From assembly GCF_017896165.1 (NCBI RefSeq), contig NZ_JAFCNB010000028.1:1-59419 (forward strand): a DNA stretch of 59,419 bases, in the 5' to 3' direction. The translations under genes and the position numbers were made by a program. This document shows, piece after piece, positions 34,469-42,901 of this stretch (within the stretch, counting starts at the first letter, position 1; each line of letters starts with the position of its first letter). The stretch comes from Microbispora oryzae. GTDB lineage: Bacteria; Actinomycetota; Actinomycetes; Streptosporangiales; Streptosporangiaceae. The notes under the pieces are model-generated. The model had not been told where the DNA came from, did not search any database, and was given only the letters and a program-made list of their open reading frames with translations.

Positions 34469-35404
34469 GTGACCGCAGACTGGGACACCCCTGTAGGCGC
34501 GCGCCTAACGCGCACTGAGCGCAAAGCCAAGTACGGCGCATCCATCCAAGGTGGGATCCTCCCATCACGTGAGACTTCGAACGTCTTCATCTACTCCGAG
34601 CCGGAAGTCGGCGAGACGTTTGGATATAACTTCGACGGCTGGAGTGCAGACGGGTCCACTTTCCTCTACACGGGCGCAGGGACGCTTGGCCCGCAGGTGA
34701 TGAAGCGAGGAAACCGCACCCTACTGGAGCATCGAGCACAAGGCCGCGCTCTTCGACTTTTTGTGTATGACGGCATTGACCCTGCCAGCGGACACAAGAA
34801 GCACCGATACCTAGGGGAATTCGAAGTCGACAAGGACTACCCCTATTTCGTTGAGGAAGCACCCGACCGCGAGGGAGAGCTAAGGACCGTCTTTGTTTTT
34901 AGGCTTCGACCTGTAGGCGAGGCGCTTCGACGCAGCGAAGACACTAGCGGCGCGGGCGATATGCGCGACACTTCTGAGTGCGCACTCGTAGCGCCCGAGT
35001 TGCATAACGCGTCCACCTTCGAGCGTTCTGCTACCTCTGCCGGAACCGCCCTACGGCGCGAGAGTGACCTTGTAGCCCGCTACTCTCGTTACCTGTTAGA
35101 TCTAGGGCATACAATCAAGCGGTGGCAAATTCAACCAGCCGGGAGCACACGTCCTCTCTGGACTGACATCTATGACGAGGCCACAAACGAGCTCTATGAA
35201 GCAAAAGGATCAGCAACACGCGATGCAATTCGCCAAGCAATCGGCCAGCTCTTTGACTACAGGAGGCACCTGCCAGAAGGTGTGAAGCTGTCCGTACTTC
35301 TGCCCGCTCAGCCAAACGACGATCTCATCGATTTACTGAGCGGGCTCGGTATGCACTGCGTATATGAGGAGTCGGAGGGCTCCTTCGTTCGCGTGTCACC
35401 ATGA
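34469..35404 (+). CDS. Putative modified-DNA restriction nuclease: ScoMcrA N-head-like plus PD-(D/E)XK domain
   Basis: 311 residues from GTG 34469. Residues about 25-125 (ASIQGGILPSRETSNVFIYS, FGYNFDGWSADGSTFLYTGAGTLG, MKRGNRTLLEHRAQGRALRLFVY, HRYLGEFEV) resemble the N-terminal head domain of ScoMcrA-type type IV restriction enzymes. The C-terminal part has a PD-(D/E)XK pattern: WTDIYDEATNELYEAKGSATRDAIRQAIGQLFDYRR with Asp233, Glu244, Lys246 and Gln260. This suggests cleavage of modified foreign DNA. The GTG has no ribosome site and may be leaderless; TTG 34439 is another option. GC is visibly lower than in the AICE backbone. Confidence 0.65.
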   Translation: MTADWDTPVGARLTRTERKAKYGASIQGGILPSRETSNVFIYSEPEVGETFGYNFDGWSADGSTFLYTGAGTLGPQVMKRGNRTLLEHRAQGRALRLFVYDGIDPASGHKKHRYLGEFEVDKDYPYFVEEAPDREGELRTVFVFRLRPVGEALRRSEDTSGAGDMRDTSECALVAPELHNASTFERSATSAGTALRRESDLVARYSRYLLDLGHTIKRWQIQPAGSTRPLWTDIYDEATNELYEAKGSATRDAIRQAIGQLFDYRRHLPEGVKLSVLLPAQPNDDLIDLLSGLGMHCVYEESEGSFVRVSP

Positions 35405-35425
35405 GAAATTCAGAAAACTAGGGTT

Positions 35426-36163
35426 ATGTCCTTCATCAGCGAGCTGCTAGGTCATGCACTAACCGCCGTCTTCGTAAGCGCACTACTGGCGCCCTGGTTG
35501 CTACGCAATCCGGAGCGTCGTAAGGTCCGCGCTGAGGTACACAAGTACCTGGCCGCAGTAGAACATGAACGATGGGCTACGCATGATGCCGTCCGGAGCG
35601 AATTCCTTAAGATCGTCCGAGATCTTGAAGCGGCAGCACTTATAGCTCGCATTCCCAGGCGTGTAGTGAAGTACTACACCGCGCTAGCTGACACCTGTTG
35701 GCGCTGCTCCTATGAAGATTCTCAAGAGGGCAGCGGCGGCGCTTGGGAGATCAGTGACAGGCCTGAGATCAGAGGTAGCATTCCAATCTGGTTGTCTGAC
35801 CGCATGGAAGATGCGGCAGATTTGCTAGTCGAAGGAATGTGGTCACCTCTACGAGTACGCATTACCATGCGCCGGAAATTGAAGAGACTACAAGCAGCCA
35901 TCGAAGCAGGATTAGTTGAACAATCGTACGACCCTTTTGGCAATCTCACGAGTGAAGCACCCGTGAGGAACCGCTGGAGGTTCGAGCCCATCAGGAAGCT
36001 AGCACCGCATATCCGCTGGCCCGGCGAAGATGAGGCCAAACAAGAGAAAAACGAAAGGCGAACCATCCGTCTAAGGAAAAATAGACGCCGCTCCGTACCG
36101 CCTCGCGACCCAGAGATGAGAGAAAGGCCCGAGCTCGAAGAAGCTCGCATGCCTCGACACTAA
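35426..36163 (+). CDS. Hypothetical membrane-anchored protein of the cargo module
   Basis: 245 residues. One N-terminal hydrophobic segment (about 5-26, LLGHALTAVFVSALLAPWLL) is followed by a charged helical region (RRKVRAEVHKYLAAVEHERWATHDAVRSEFLKIVRDLEAAAL). There is a Trp/Cys patch near 91-95 and a very basic, Arg/Lys/Glu-rich C-terminus from about 200. No family was recognised. It lies 21 bases after the nuclease gene and 14 before the next, so it belongs to the same operon. Confidence 0.65.
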   Translation: MSFISELLGHALTAVFVSALLAPWLLRNPERRKVRAEVHKYLAAVEHERWATHDAVRSEFLKIVRDLEAAALIARIPRRVVKYYTALADTCWRCSYEDSQEGSGGAWEISDRPEIRGSIPIWLSDRMEDAADLLVEGMWSPLRVRITMRRKLKRLQAAIEAGLVEQSYDPFGNLTSEAPVRNRWRFEPIRKLAPHIRWPGEDEAKQEKNERRTIRLRKNRRRSVPPRDPEMRERPELEEARMPRH

Positions 36164-36177
36164 CAGGAAGAGCAACT

Positions 36178-37248
36178 ATGGCCTGGAACGACATACCCGC
36201 AAAAGACGACCCGAACTTAACATTTCAAGCATACTACGTGCGCCTTAATGTCCTAGGCAGTTTGCTCGGCCGGTTCAGCGTGGGCTTACTCGGCACCCTG
36301 TGGGACGTCGGCGAAAACCGGCCACTAAGTGGGCTGTATCGGAGCGCACTGATAGGTGATCTAATTGCTGATCTGATACGTGGTTTACAGCTAGATGAGG
36401 TAACGACCTTCAACCCCAGAGTTGGCGACTGGTTCGTTCACTCTGGCGATACTAGGTACGTAGACGAGCAGACCGCAGAAATCCTGCTAAGAGACGGTAC
36501 GAGAATCACAGGCACCGTGAGATCAGATTGCAGGATTACAAATACCGCATCAAGTAACATGAGAGGGATAGATGATGCGTCCTTAGTGGTTGGTCGCTTA
36601 ATCTCTCCCACCAGGTTCGACCTGGTGGCGGCAGGCTATCGTGACCCACTCGCTTCTTTAGGTCGGGATGCACGCGGAAACCTGCAAAGAAACCTCCTTG
36701 CCCTTAACTCGCGCAGAACTGAGTACCTCCCCACGATACGGTACGAAGGTCTTTCTAACGAGATGGTGTTGATGGCCGCGGTCCGTGATACCGCAGAACG
36801 TTTCGCCATCGCTGTTCGAGATCAAGGCACGTGGAAGCTTCTCTACGATGCCAATGACGAGCCTGAGCACGAAACGCGTCATCAAGAAGTCTTTAGACTA
36901 TTCGCCAGCCTCACTTTTGAGGCACTTCGCATCCAAGTTCACCCTGGAGCCAACCACGGCAATGGCCCAACAGACCTAACTCTCACCCTGAATGACTCCG
37001 TGTGCGTGATTGAGTTCAAAAAGGATCGAGAACCAAAGAAGCTTCGGCATGGCCTCACAAACCAATTGCCACTGTACATGCAAGCCGCTGGCGCCAACTG
37101 GGGATACTACATAGCTATGTGCCATGAGAGGGAACCCAGTGAGATTGAAGCCGAACTAGCGGCATTGGCTCAAATTGGACCCGAAGCGATCGACGTCATA
37201 GCGATCGATTGTCGGCGCAAAAAGTCAGCCTCGAAGGCCGGCCTGTGA
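36178..37248 (+). CDS. Hypothetical protein with C-terminal PD-(D/E)XK nuclease-like domain
   Basis: 356 residues. The N-terminal two thirds is not recognised; it contains LYRSALIGDLIADLIRGL and a beta-rich middle. The C-terminal part carries a restriction-enzyme-like core: Glu237 in RHQEVFRLF, GNGPTDLTLTLNDSVCVIEFKKDREPKKLRHGLTNQLPLYMQAA with Asp266, Glu279-Phe-Lys281 and Gln296. This matches the D-(E)xK-Q layout. It starts at ATG 36178 with AGGAAGAGC upstream and is the third gene of the left cargo module. Confidence 0.68.
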   Translation: MAWNDIPAKDDPNLTFQAYYVRLNVLGSLLGRFSVGLLGTLWDVGENRPLSGLYRSALIGDLIADLIRGLQLDEVTTFNPRVGDWFVHSGDTRYVDEQTAEILLRDGTRITGTVRSDCRITNTASSNMRGIDDASLVVGRLISPTRFDLVAAGYRDPLASLGRDARGNLQRNLLALNSRRTEYLPTIRYEGLSNEMVLMAAVRDTAERFAIAVRDQGTWKLLYDANDEPEHETRHQEVFRLFASLTFEALRIQVHPGANHGNGPTDLTLTLNDSVCVIEFKKDREPKKLRHGLTNQLPLYMQAAGANWGYYIAMCHEREPSEIEAELAALAQIGPEAIDVIAIDCRRKKSASKAGL

Positions 37249-37267
37249 ACATCATCGGAGGAGTCTT

Positions 37268-37480
37268 ATGCAAGGTCAAAGTGCACTACTCTGGATCGCT
37301 TTCAACCCTCCAGAGCTCGACGACATATATCTGGATGACGAATACACGGAGCACCCCAAAGTCCATGAACTACTTGAGGAGATCGCGGCCCTAATCAAAA
37401 AGCGCGGTTGGGTAGTCGGAGACTACGGAACTAGCTACTACGAGGATCGGCCACCCTCGTATTTGTGGGACGAAGAATGA
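37268..37480 (+). CDS. Small acidic protein, 70 aa, end of cargo module
   Basis: ATG with GGAGGAG 7 bases upstream. The product is rich in Asp, Glu, Tyr and Trp (PPELDDIYLDDEYTEHPKVHELLEEIAALIKKRGW and EDRPPSYLWDEE). Net charge is strongly negative. It lies 19 bases after the PD-(D/E)XK gene. It could be an inhibitor or accessory subunit of the nucleases, by size and charge only. Confidence 0.6.
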   Translation: MQGQSALLWIAFNPPELDDIYLDDEYTEHPKVHELLEEIAALIKKRGWVVGDYGTSYYEDRPPSYLWDEE

Positions 37481-37506
37481 CTTGCAAGATACGAACTGAC
37501 CCAGGT

Positions 37507-38184
37507 TCAGAGTAGGTCCGCCATATTGGTCACGACGTAATCAGCACCCGCCGCTTCGAGCCGAGACACCTTTCCGGGCCGATTCGCGTACCCGATCGCG
37601 ACAACTCCCGTGACCTGGCATACCTCCATGTCCGTCTCGGAGTCTCCCACGAGCACGGTTGCCGGTGGATTGCCATTAAGCCATTCGAGCGCTCGCCGTA
37701 CTAGATGCGGATGCGGCTTCATAAGGTCTGGGTCTGGATCGACGCGTGCTGACACGTAGTCGATCGCGACTGCGAGACCAACCCGTTGTAGGTATGCCGT
37801 AACCGCGGCTGACGAGTTGTTACTGACCACGGCTACGGCCTTGCCGAGCCTCTTCGACTCGTAGATGAGCTCGGCGGCCCCCGGAGTCGGCCGCGCCGTC
37901 TCTGTCGCCTCAACTTCAAGTTCCGTGAGCGCGTCCAGCGTGGCGCGGCTCACTTCCGCCCCAAGTTGCCCGCTGAATCGGAAGACCGCCAGCGGATCGT
38001 CAAGCACCTCGACTGCTGGCGGGATCTCGACGCCACGCGCAGCAAGGAAGGTGCGCAGTGACGCGGCGACCTGGGGCGCCGGCAGGCCAGCGAAGATGTC
38101 ACAAATTGGGCCGTCGAAGTCGAGAAGGACGCATTCAGCTTTCCGCATCACGTCCTGTAGGGCGGTTCCCATGAGCGCCGTCAC
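37507..38184 (-). CDS. HAD-family hydrolase (AICE-borne)
   Basis: 225 residues from GTG 38184, which overlaps the GntR stop as GTGA; ATG 38172 is an alternative. HAD motifs: I VLLDFDGPICD (Asp22, Asp24), II VVSNNS, III with Lys in MKPHP and IV VLVGDSETDMEVCQ. A C1-type cap lies between I and II. Such phosphatases often go with GntR regulators in AICEs; the substrate is unknown. It is coupled to the regulator gene. Confidence 0.87.
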   Translation of the reverse strand: MTALMGTALQDVMRKAECVLLDFDGPICDIFAGLPAPQVAASLRTFLAARGVEIPPAVEVLDDPLAVFRFSGQLGAEVSRATLDALTELEVEATETARPTPGAAELIYESKRLGKAVAVVSNNSSAAVTAYLQRVGLAVAIDYVSARVDPDPDLMKPHPHLVRRALEWLNGNPPATVLVGDSETDMEVCQVTGVVAIGYANRPGKVSRLEAAGADYVVTNMADLL

Positions 38185-39020
38185 GCGAACTCTCGCCCGA
38201 CCGTGCTCCACACGCTGTCGAACCACGCGCGGGCTTGTTTGACGAACTGGCCGGACGCAGAGTCCTCCCCGTCGCTCAGGGCGAAGTGGAACAGCTCCGC
38301 ATCCTTGCCCATCAAGTCATACATGGCCTGCGGCTCCCCGCCGAGAGCAACGGTGTGCTCGGTGACTGGATAGAAGCCGAAGAACGCTTCTTCGCCGTTG
38401 ATCACGTAGAGCTTGGATCGCGGCGGTTCGCCACAGACACGCACCTCGGCAGACGCCGCTGCGACGAGACCGAGATCCTTCAATTCCTGTACGGAATCCA
38501 CGATGGCGTGAGCGTGGCGTGAAGTGATCCGCTCCGCACGCTTACGGAAAAGCGGCTCATCTTCAAGGGTGTCGACTCGGCACGGCAGAGACCACGCACG
38601 TGACGTATCCGGGATCAGGATGCGGATGCTGATGCTCTCAGGAACCAGCTTGCCGGCGCGGATGCTGTCAAGCGGCTCTTGGATCGCCCCGTGCAGGGTC
38701 TCGCCAGAGAAGCCCGCGAACTCTATCGAGACCTCGGGGCGCTTGAATGCCTGTTCGATGTGTGGACGCAGGCCGACAGGACGCGCGGTCCGTTCGCGAA
38801 CAAACACTCCGCTCCCCTGTCTGGAGACCACCAAGCCCTCATCCCGGAGTTCACGGATGGCCTGTTGAACGGTCATGCGGGCCACGCCGAAGCGCTTGGC
38901 GAGCTCAGGGCCGGACGGAAGCTTGTCGCCCGGAGCGAACTTTCGCGTGAGGATGGCGGCCCTCAACTGGTGGGCTACCTGCATGTAGGGCGGACGCGGG
39001 TCATCCGGGTCAAGTTCCAT
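38181..39020 (-). CDS. GntR-family regulator (KorSA-like AICE control protein)
   Basis: 279 residues. The N-terminal GntR winged helix is YMQVAHQLRAAILTRKFAPGDKLPSGPELAKRFGVARMTVQQAIRELRDEGLVVSRQGSGVFVRE (about 12-76). The C-terminal domain ends GKDAELFHFALSDGEDSASGQFVKQARAWFDSVW, a form met in AICE regulators. In pSAM2, KorSA represses pra and so keeps the element quiet. By position and fold this protein should do the same. CTWAGGCAR repeats upstream are its likely operators. Confidence 0.85.
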   Translation of the reverse strand: MELDPDDPRPPYMQVAHQLRAAILTRKFAPGDKLPSGPELAKRFGVARMTVQQAIRELRDEGLVVSRQGSGVFVRERTARPVGLRPHIEQAFKRPEVSIEFAGFSGETLHGAIQEPLDSIRAGKLVPESISIRILIPDTSRAWSLPCRVDTLEDEPLFRKRAERITSRHAHAIVDSVQELKDLGLVAAASAEVRVCGEPPRSKLYVINGEEAFFGFYPVTEHTVALGGEPQAMYDLMGKDAELFHFALSDGEDSASGQFVKQARAWFDSVWSTVGREFA

Positions 39021-39052
39021 ACCCGCCAGCCTAGTGCCGCTTGACCAACTTT

Positions 39053-39139
39053 CCTAGGCAGCCTGCGCATGCCTCTTGACATGACTAGGCAAGCCAGTCA
39101 GCATGGTGCTTGCCCAGCCTGCTTAGGCAGGTTAGGCAA
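39053..39139. promoter_or_regulatory. Four CTWAGGCAR repeats between GntR and WhiB-like genes
   Basis: CCTAGGCAG (39053-39061), CTAGGCAAG (39085-39093), CTTAGGCAG (39122-39130) and GTTAGGCAA (39131-39139) are closely related and face the same way. A TTGACA at 39076-39081 could be a -35 box for the rightward AICE operon, which the repeats would cover. They are the best candidates for GntR binding sites. The rest of the 370-base gap (39021-39390) shows no gene. Confidence 0.6.
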
Positions 39140-39390
39140 CCTGCACAGCCGGAAGACCTGGGAAGGCGGCTATAGGCCGCGCGCCGACGGGCTGAGCACT
39201 CGCCACTTCATAACTTCATTCGGGCTACCGCCTCCCACCGAAAAAGGCGGCTCGCGCAGGCAGTGACGCTGCGCACGTGACAGGTGATGGGCATGGCCCA
39301 TCTCTTTCGATCATCGCCAGAGGGGCGGCCCCTATCCGCCAAGACACAGGCCGCCCCTCGCTCCCCCTTACAAGAAGGAGAGGTCTCATC

Positions 39391-39759
39391 ATGACCTACG
39401 GCTCTCACCAGCGCCGGACCCGACGCGGCACCGCGCCTAGTGACACTGTGAGCGCGCTGTTCGGCGAGAAGGAGGAGTCGGCGGCGTTGCTGGCCGTTCT
39501 TCTCGACGCCGGACCGGTGTGCACGACCGCCGACGCCGATCTGTTCACCAGCCCCGACATTGACGAGGAGCCGGACTCGGAGCGGGGGTCGCGCGAGGCC
39601 AAGGCCAAGGCGATTTGCGCCATGTGCCCGGCGCGGCTGGCCTGTCTGAACTACGCGCTGGCGGCGCGCCCGCGTGACGGCGTGTGGGGCGGCTACGCCG
39701 CGCAGGAGATCACCGCGGCCCGGCTGGGCCTGTCCGCGCCGCTGCCCGAGGCGGCCTGA
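39391..39759 (+). CDS. WhiB-like Fe-S cluster protein
   Basis: 122 residues from ATG 39391 (AAGGAGAGG upstream); the open frame before it has no ribosome site. The four cluster Cys are Cys44, Cys76, Cys79 and Cys85 (CAMCPARLAC), followed by GVWGG (97-101), the WhiB turn. It differs from chromosomal WhiB proteins by a short basic N-terminus. It may be an AICE activator in the way of Pra. First gene of the rightward AICE operon. Confidence 0.85.
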   Translation: MTYGSHQRRTRRGTAPSDTVSALFGEKEESAALLAVLLDAGPVCTTADADLFTSPDIDEEPDSERGSREAKAKAICAMCPARLACLNYALAARPRDGVWGGYAAQEITAARLGLSAPLPEAA

Positions 39760-39760
39760 C

Positions 39761-40150
39761 ATGAGCCGCATCCGTGCTGCGTTCTGGGACCCTGCCGGCC
39801 AGCGGTACGGCATCCCTACCTTCCCCTGGCGGATGGCGCCGCCTCATCTCCTCACGCTCCGGCAGCTTGCCGCGATGGGGCTTCGTCCCGGCGGGCAGGG
39901 CGTACAGGCTCAGGTGTTATGGCGCTCGCGCCGCTATGGCGCCCGCGGCGGGGTGCGCGCCGCTTACCTGTATGACGTGCGGTTCGCGTTGCCGAAGCGG
40001 ACGCCGTCCCCGCGGCAGCGTGACGCGCTGGCGAAGGCGAACGCCGCCCGCCGCACCTGTCCCGACTGCGGCAGGGATGCCGGGTACGTGCTTCCGCGCC
40101 ACCTGGGCACGTGCCTGGACTGCGCCGAGGCTGCGGGGGTGGCCGCGTGA
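39761..40150 (+). CDS. RRQRL-type zinc-binding AICE protein
   Basis: 129 residues. Starts MSRIRAAFWDPAGQRYGIPTFPWRMAPPHLLTLRQLAAMGLRPGGQ and ends with a zinc ribbon, RRTCPDCGRDAGYVLPRHLGTCLDC. This pattern recurs in AICEs and is annotated as an RRQRL motif-containing zinc-binding protein, of unknown role. It overlaps the next gene (GTGA) and follows the WhiB-like stop by 1 base. Confidence 0.78.
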   Translation: MSRIRAAFWDPAGQRYGIPTFPWRMAPPHLLTLRQLAAMGLRPGGQGVQAQVLWRSRRYGARGGVRAAYLYDVRFALPKRTPSPRQRDALAKANAARRTCPDCGRDAGYVLPRHLGTCLDCAEAAGVAA

Positions 40151-41016
40151 CCGCCTCCACCTACCAGAGCCCCCCGCCTCTGAACCGAGCACATGCCGCG
40201 GCCGAGCTGGCGGGGTTGCAGCGCACCAGCCGCACCGTTCACCGCGCGGTGTGGGGGGTCGCGGTCGGCGTGATGGTCTACGGCGCCGGCAACGTGACCG
40301 GTCTTCTCCTGGCGCACGGCGTTCATCCGGCGATTGCGTGGATGCTGTCGCCGATGGTGGACCTGGGGCTGATCGTGGCCTTGGTCGGTGGTTCGGCGCT
40401 GGACCGCTACGGGGTGCGCGCCGGCTGGCTGACCATGCTGCGTTGGACCGCCGGGTTGATGACGTGGAGCTTGAACGCCGCCGGCCCCGCTCTGGCCCCG
40501 AAGGGGGTGGATGCGGTCGGGGTGCTGATTCACTCCTGCGGCCCGGTGCTGCTGCTGTTTGTCGCCGAGGCCGCCGCCTCGGTACAGCGCGGTATCGCCG
40601 TCGCGGAAGCCCGGCTGCGCGCCGAGATGGACGCCGCCGCACCCGCAACGCCGCCCGCCCCGCCGACGCCTGCCCCGGCCGCGGCGCCCGAGGAGCCCGC
40701 GCCCGCGACGGCGCCGGCCAAGCCGCGGACGAGCAAGAGCGCCGCGACCTCCAACCGGCCGCGCCGTACGGCGGCCCGGCCGGCGGATGTGGATGAGTTG
40801 ATGCCGCTGGGGTGGCGCATCGCCGCTGACCACGAAGCCCGCGGCATCCCGTTGACCCGTGACCGGCTCCGCGACGCCGTACGGCAGACCGGTCAGTCGA
40901 TCTCGACCGACCGCGCCGGGGTGCTGCTGGCCCGGCTGCGTACCGAGGCGCCCGCCGACCCCGCCGACCACCCCACCCTGATCCCCGAGCAGATCACGCA
41001 AGGAGGTGACCACTGA
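40147..41016 (+). CDS. DUF2637-like AICE membrane protein (Spd-like)
   Basis: 289 residues from GTG 40147 (overlap with the stop before). Four TM helices lie in the first 150 residues (about 32-58, 61-84, 92-112 and 121-142). A helical and Ala/Pro-rich linker follows, and a C-terminal winged-helix-like segment (RGIPLTRDRLRDAVRQTGQSISTDRAGVLLARLR). This layout is that of DUF2637 proteins of AICEs and actinomycete plasmids, linked to plasmid spread within the mycelium. Confidence 0.75.
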   Translation: MTASTYQSPPPLNRAHAAAELAGLQRTSRTVHRAVWGVAVGVMVYGAGNVTGLLLAHGVHPAIAWMLSPMVDLGLIVALVGGSALDRYGVRAGWLTMLRWTAGLMTWSLNAAGPALAPKGVDAVGVLIHSCGPVLLLFVAEAAASVQRGIAVAEARLRAEMDAAAPATPPAPPTPAPAAAPEEPAPATAPAKPRTSKSAATSNRPRRTAARPADVDELMPLGWRIAADHEARGIPLTRDRLRDAVRQTGQSISTDRAGVLLARLRTEAPADPADHPTLIPEQITQGGDH

Positions 41017-42854
41017 TGACCGACGACACCACCACCGTGGACGAGCAGCCCCCGCCGGCGGAGACCACCGTGCCGCTTCCCGCGGTCCCCGCCGCCCCGC
41101 CCCCGGCCGTCGAAGGTGACCCACCACCGGCCGGTGACGTCCCGCAGGCCGAGGCGCCCGATCCCGAGGAACCCGCCAGCCACGAGCGGGGCATCCCCGC
41201 CGGGCATCTCGCAGTCGGCGGGCTGTCGGCAACCGCCGCGGTGCTGGCGAGCTTGTATCAGCTTGCCGGGCCGTGGGGGCTGGCCGCCGGCGGCGCCGCT
41301 GCGGGGGGCGGGGCGCTGGTCTACATCCGCCGGCGCCGCATGGGGCGCGCCGATGCCCACCCCTACGGCGCGATGGAGCGGCGGCGCCGCGGTTCGGTCT
41401 CGACCGCATCCGGCCGTACCGGTCGCGAAGGCGGGCGGACCGGTGGACGAATCAACGGGCGGACCGCGCACCGGTCCGAAGGGATCGGACGCCGACCGCA
41501 CCGCGCCGAGCGGACCGCCCGTTGGGGTGGCCGGACCGCCGCCCCGCACGAGTCCCGCGAGCGGGCGAGGACCAGCGGGCGCCGCGGATGGTGGGGGCGC
41601 TCGCCCCGCTCCGCCGAGGACGGGACCGGCCACCGAACGACCCGCAAGGGCGCTTTCGGGCGGTTCCGCCGACGCGATCCACGCAGGCGGACCACCGGCA
41701 CCGGCACCAAGACCGGCACCACGACGACGAAGGCGGGGAGCACCATGCGAGCGACCCGAAACGGCACCAAGACCGCCGCCACGACGACGAAGGCGGGCAC
41801 GTCACCACGCTCAACCCGCACCCGCACCCGCACCCGCACCCGCGGGCAGACGACCCCCGCGGCGGGTACCGAGCAGACCCCGCGGCAGGCCCCGCGCCGG
41901 GGCGGGCGCGCCTTCGCCCGGACCGGTCGGCGCCTGCGCAACGCCGGTCACGCCGCCCGCCGCACGGTGGGCCGGTCCGCCCGCCGGGCGGGTATCTGGG
42001 CCGACCGCCGGACCGGCCGCCGGGTCTCGACCGCATGGAAGGCCGCGCGCACCGCCCGCGGTTTCCGCCAAGCCCGGCGGGCGGCGCTGACCGCCCGGAA
42101 GGGGGCGCGGCGCTGGGATGCCGAGATCACCGCCGCGGCGGTCGCGCTGGTGGCCTGGCTGACTTCATGGTGGCGCCGCCTCACGACACGCGCGGCCACC
42201 ACCGCCCCGGCTGCCGACGAGCAAACCACCGCCGCCAAGGACGACAACGGCGGGGAGTCGGACCTCACTGGGACCGCCCGGTGTCCCCGATGTGGCGTCT
42301 GGCACACCGTGACCATCCCCGCCTCCGAAGAGGAGGTCACCGTCACGTGCGCGTGCGGTCTTCGCATCCGGTTCTTCCGGGCGGTGCCGGATGTCCCTCC
42401 CGACGAGTCCACCGACACCACCACGGACGACCCCGCCAGCACGAACGGCGCCACCCCTGGTGGTGCCGCCTCGACCACACCCACCACCACCCGCACCTAC
42501 CGCAGGAGAACACCGACCATGAGCAGTTTCCCGCTGGCGGCCACCGCCGCCGAGATGAACGCCGCCGCCGCCAGCTACGCCCCGACCGACATGTGGGTGG
42601 TCGCCCGCGAGCTCGACCAGCTTCCCGAGGTCCCCGCCTACGTGGCGCTCGCGGTGCGCACCTACACCACCCGCCTTCAGTCCGAATACCCCATCGACCC
42701 CGCGGTGGTGGAGGCCATCCACCGCTTCTATCAGGCACAGGCCCAGCTCGTGGCCCTGGCTGAGGAGATCGGCCCGCTGTTCCGCCGCGTCCACGCCGAC
42801 GACCTGCGCCGCGAGGAGGCCCCGCGCACCAACGAACCACTGTGGAACGTCTGA
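41016..42854 (+). CDS. Large low-complexity AICE transfer protein (Spd-like) with zinc ribbon and possible internal start
   Basis: 612 residues. A Pro-rich acidic start, a TM pair (about 65-105), then a very basic Arg/Thr/Gly-rich region (about 110-390) with repeats such as TTTKAG and RTRTRTR. A further TM lies near 373, a zinc-ribbon motif (CPRCGVWHTV ... CACGLRIRF, about 427-455), and a helical tail. The tail begins MSSFPLAATAAEMNAAA at ATG 42520, preceded by GCAGGAGAAC. A separate 111-residue protein from there is likely, as stand-alone homologue-like genes occur in other AICEs. The tail may also be a fused domain. Confidence 0.68.
   Translation: MTDDTTTVDEQPPPAETTVPLPAVPAAPPPAVEGDPPPAGDVPQAEAPDPEEPASHERGIPAGHLAVGGLSATAAVLASLYQLAGPWGLAAGGAAAGGGALVYIRRRRMGRADAHPYGAMERRRRGSVSTASGRTGREGGRTGGRINGRTAHRSEGIGRRPHRAERTARWGGRTAAPHESRERARTSGRRGWWGRSPRSAEDGTGHRTTRKGAFGRFRRRDPRRRTTGTGTKTGTTTTKAGSTMRATRNGTKTAATTTKAGTSPRSTRTRTRTRTRGQTTPAAGTEQTPRQAPRRGGRAFARTGRRLRNAGHAARRTVGRSARRAGIWADRRTGRRVSTAWKAARTARGFRQARRAALTARKGARRWDAEITAAAVALVAWLTSWWRRLTTRAATTAPAADEQTTAAKDDNGGESDLTGTARCPRCGVWHTVTIPASEEEVTVTCACGLRIRFFRAVPDVPPDESTDTTTDDPASTNGATPGGAASTTPTTTRTYRRRTPTMSSFPLAATAAEMNAAAASYAPTDMWVVARELDQLPEVPAYVALAVRTYTTRLQSEYPIDPAVVEAIHRFYQAQAQLVALAEEIGPLFRRVHADDLRREEAPRTNEPLWNV
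42520..42854 (+). CDS. Possible internally started 111-aa AICE protein
   Basis: Same frame as the preceding large gene. ATG 42520 has a good ribosome site (GCAGGAG, 8-9 bases). The product is a compact alpha-helical protein (TDMWVVARELDQLPEVPAYVALAVRTYTTRLQSEYPIDPAVVEAIHRFYQAQAQLVALAEEIGPLFRRVH) unlike the low-complexity upstream part. It would be made in addition to the long form. Confidence 0.45.
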
Positions 42855-42901
42855 GCTGCCCCCGACCCGGCATATGCGAGGAGTGAAAGGAGAGATCCCA
42901 G

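Noticed and set aside
41273..42763. Alternative plus-strand frame inside the Spd-like gene
   Set aside because: It lacks a ribosome site, TM helices and the zinc-ribbon; the chosen frame overlaps its neighbours in a coupled way.
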